NCBI RefSeq assembly: GCF_000018145.1
Contig: NC_009957.1
Coordinates: 1-64,000, forward strand
Length of the DNA stretch: 64,000 bases
Direction of reading: 5' to 3'
DNA from: Dinoroseobacter shibae DFL 12 = DSM 16493
GTDB taxonomy: Bacteria; Pseudomonadota; Alphaproteobacteria; Rhodobacterales; Rhodobacteraceae
Shown here: in pieces, positions 63,201-64,000 of the stretch
Layout: each line of letters starts with the position of its first letter
Numbering within the stretch: the stretch's first letter is position 1
Made by a program: the position numbers and the translations under genes
The notes under the pieces: generated by a model
The model's database searches: none
What the model was told of the DNA's origin: nothing
The model's input: only the letters and a program-made list of their open reading frames with translations

Positions 63201-63624
63201 AAGCCTGCCGCATGAACGGCTGGACCGGGCGACCGGACGGGTCACCGTAACGGGTCTCGTGATCACGCGGCAACGGCCGGGTACCGCGTCTGGTGTCATC
63301 TTTCTGACGCTGGAGGATGAGACCGGCGTGTCCAACGTGGTGGTCTGGAGCCGGGTTTACGAGGCCTTCCGCAAGGCGGTGATCGCAGGGCGTCTGCTAC
63401 GGGTCACCGGCAGGATTGAACGCGAGGGGCAGGTCGTTCATGTGATTGCCGAGCGGATCGAAGACATCTCGCCGATGCTCTCAAGCCTCGGGCGGCCGGC
63501 CACCGACGCAGGTGATCGTCAGGCTGAGGCAGCGCACCAACCCGCAAGTAGTGGCGGCGGATCAACCGCCCGGCATCCGCGTGAGCAGGCCAAGAAGCTG
63601 TTTCCGAGCCGGGATTTTCACTAG
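60274..63624 (+). CDS. dnaE2: Error-prone DNA polymerase III alpha subunit DnaE2
   Basis: A 1116-residue C-family polymerase from ATG 60274. The PHP domain starts at AELCVTSNFTFLTGASHPEE. The catalytic Asp motifs are PPDIDVDFEHERR and, further on, LLKVDVLALGMLTCIRKAF. A C-terminal OB fold (VTVTGLVITRQRPGTASGVI) follows. DnaE2 carries out SOS mutagenesis with ImuA and ImuB. Last gene of the operon. Confidence 0.95.
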   Translation: MTGYAELCVTSNFTFLTGASHPEELVTRAAELGLKAIAITDRNSVAGVVRAFSALKELARLREEARAASDGAEAGPVVRSRQVTDHSSRQTMQHMPAGDAPRIPPDMVLPKLIPGARIVLTDSPVDWLALPADIAAWSRLTRLLSLGKRRATKGECHLTRKDLLDWGEGMVLIALPPDPMEHPARASLSDLRHMLRIFPGQCFLGAAPRYDGRDPTRLDQLARIAQDTGLPLVALGEVMMHRSSRRPLADVLTCLREGCTIDTIGERRLTNGEHRLKSPAEMARMFHRYPAAIRRTLEIADRCAFRLDDLRYQYPDEARDGEPAQARLERLSREGLHWRYPEGPPARIVTRVDKELKLIGEMGYAPYFLTVHDIVAFARSKGILCQGRGSAANSVVCYLLGVTEVPPESITLIFERFISKERGEPPDIDVDFEHERREEVIQWIYEQYGRHRAGLTATVIHFRSRAAIREVGKVMGLSQDVVARLSGQIWGWSSSAPGEDRMRDAGIDPADGRVALAAKLIGEIIGFPRHLSQHVGGFVITHGRLDELCPIENAAMEDRTVIEWDKDDIDALGLLKVDVLALGMLTCIRKAFGLLDDHRHLQLTLANVPPEDPVVYDMLCKADAVGVFQVESRAQLNFLPRMQPRKFYDLVCEVAIVRPGPIQGGMVHPFINRRQGKEKVEDLGPAMMEVLGRTYGVPLFQEQAMQIAVVAAGFSAAEADRLRRSLATFKRMGTIGAFRERFISGMLARSYEAGFAERCFAQIEGFGSYGFPESHAASFARLVYISAWLKRHHPAVFTCALLNSQPMGFYAPAQLVRDAREHGVEIRAISVNHSAWDCTLEPRGDGALALRLGFRQIKGMREEDANWIEAARGNGYPDVEGLWRRAGVRPDALERLAEGDAFASLGLNRRDALWAARALRGPNPLPLFGADGEGGAEPEVALPAMTLGQEVIEDYLALRLSLRAHPMELLRPRLPESLPHERLDRATGRVTVTGLVITRQRPGTASGVIFLTLEDETGVSNVVVWSRVYEAFRKAVIAGRLLRVTGRIEREGQVVHVIAERIEDISPMLSSLGRPATDAGDRQAEAAHQPASSGGGSTARHPREQAKKLFPSRDFH

Positions 63625-63643
63625 TACCTCTTGAACGCAGGAA

Positions 63644-63673
63644 AAGGGGAGCCGTGGTACCACGGCTCCCCTT
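63644..63673. terminator. Bidirectional terminator between dnaE2 and DUF736
   Basis: A perfect 30-base palindrome centred at GGTACC (arms AAGGGGAGCCGTGGT), lying between two convergent genes. A-tracts on one side and the matching T on the other fit use in both directions. Confidence 0.8.
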
Positions 63674-63704
63674 GCAACTCAGATGTTCAAGCCTCGTACC
63701 AAGG

Positions 63705-63995
63705 TCACGCGACCAGCGACAGCCCCGCGCCCGCATCGTGCGCTTGATCACCGCTGTCGATGAACGGAATGATCGAGAAAGTCTGGCCACCGCGCTGTTC
63801 TTCGTTCTGGACGGCGTTGACACGCAGGTCGCCATCAGGCGTGTTGATCAGCAGCGACAGGTAGTCATTGCCCGTGCGGCTGCTCTTGGCCATCCAGGCC
63901 GAGCCGACGCGGATCGGCGTGCCCCGGGGCGAGCTGACTTCGATGCGGTAATCGGGGTGGGTCTCCTCGGTCTTGTAGCTGTTCTCGATCAGCAT
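63705..63995 (-). CDS. DUF736-like protein
   Basis: A 96-residue protein from ATG 63995, near the window edge, so a longer N-terminus cannot be excluded. The DUF736 pattern is clear: VGSAWMAKSSRTGNDYLSLLI, then FSIIPF. DUF736 proteins are small, plasmid-borne and linked to transfer regions of alphaproteobacteria; the function is unknown. Convergent with dnaE2. Confidence 0.85.
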   Translation of the reverse strand: MLIENSYKTEETHPDYRIEVSSPRGTPIRVGSAWMAKSSRTGNDYLSLLINTPDGDLRVNAVQNEEQRGGQTFSIIPFIDSGDQAHDAGAGLSLVA

Positions 63996-64000
63996 GAACT

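Overview
The window is high-GC DNA with dense, overlapping operons, most like a Rhodobacteraceae (roseobacter-type) alphaproteobacterium. Supporting signs are a GTTC-N7-GTTC LexA box, an imuA-imuB-dnaE2 mutasome, a MntR box, and transfer-associated DUF736 and DUF2493 genes. The cargo plus a conjugation apparatus suggests a conjugative plasmid or integrative conjugative element; no replication or integrase gene lies inside the window, so the replicon type is not decided. No rRNA, tRNA or CRISPR array was seen.

Positions 1-31740 are a metal-handling and envelope-maintenance island. It carries a glutaredoxin/membrane fusion, a DUF305 protein, a Tat-type multicopper oxidase, two DsbB and one DsbA-like protein, three YkuD L,D-transpeptidases, a Met-rich EF-hand protein, DUF302 and DUF411 proteins, two P1B ATPases (Cu(I)-type and Zn/Cd/Pb-type), three cation diffusion facilitators, a ZIP transporter, MntR, a MerR and an ArsR regulator, and a leftward ten- to eleven-gene operon (Sco, DsbB, DsbA, PCu(A)C, Sco, M23 peptidase, DUF411, ZIP, lspA, lnt, small membrane protein). 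With lgt elsewhere in the island, the complete lipoprotein-maturation pathway is present. Five similar MerR-type operators tie the third transpeptidase, the Zn/Cd ATPase, the leftward operon, merR itself and a transglutaminase-CDF operon into one probable regulon.

Positions 29536-53516 hold the transfer apparatus: small regulatory and exported genes, then a VirB-type type IV secretion operon (two lytic transglycosylases, virB2, B3, B4, a small lipoprotein, B5-like, B8, B9, B10, B11, two accessory genes, B6), and on the other strand virD4, a VirD2-like relaxase and its accessory protein. Between virB6 and virD4 sits a visibly AT-richer three-gene cassette: an SMC/Rad50-like ATPase with a zinc hook, a small middle component, and an alpha/beta-hydrolase effector. 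It has the architecture of an ABC-three-component (ABC-3C) conflict system and is the most interesting item here.

Positions 53517-64000 contain a hairpin-rich non-coding stretch beside the mobilisation genes (candidate oriT), a small conserved gene with a frameshifted paralogue beside it, a GSU2403-family nucleotidyltransferase-fold gene bracketed by two copies of the same terminator, a DUF2493 gene, a 690-base non-coding region, an SOS operon (SRAP-imuA-imuB-dnaE2) behind a LexA box, and a DUF736 gene.
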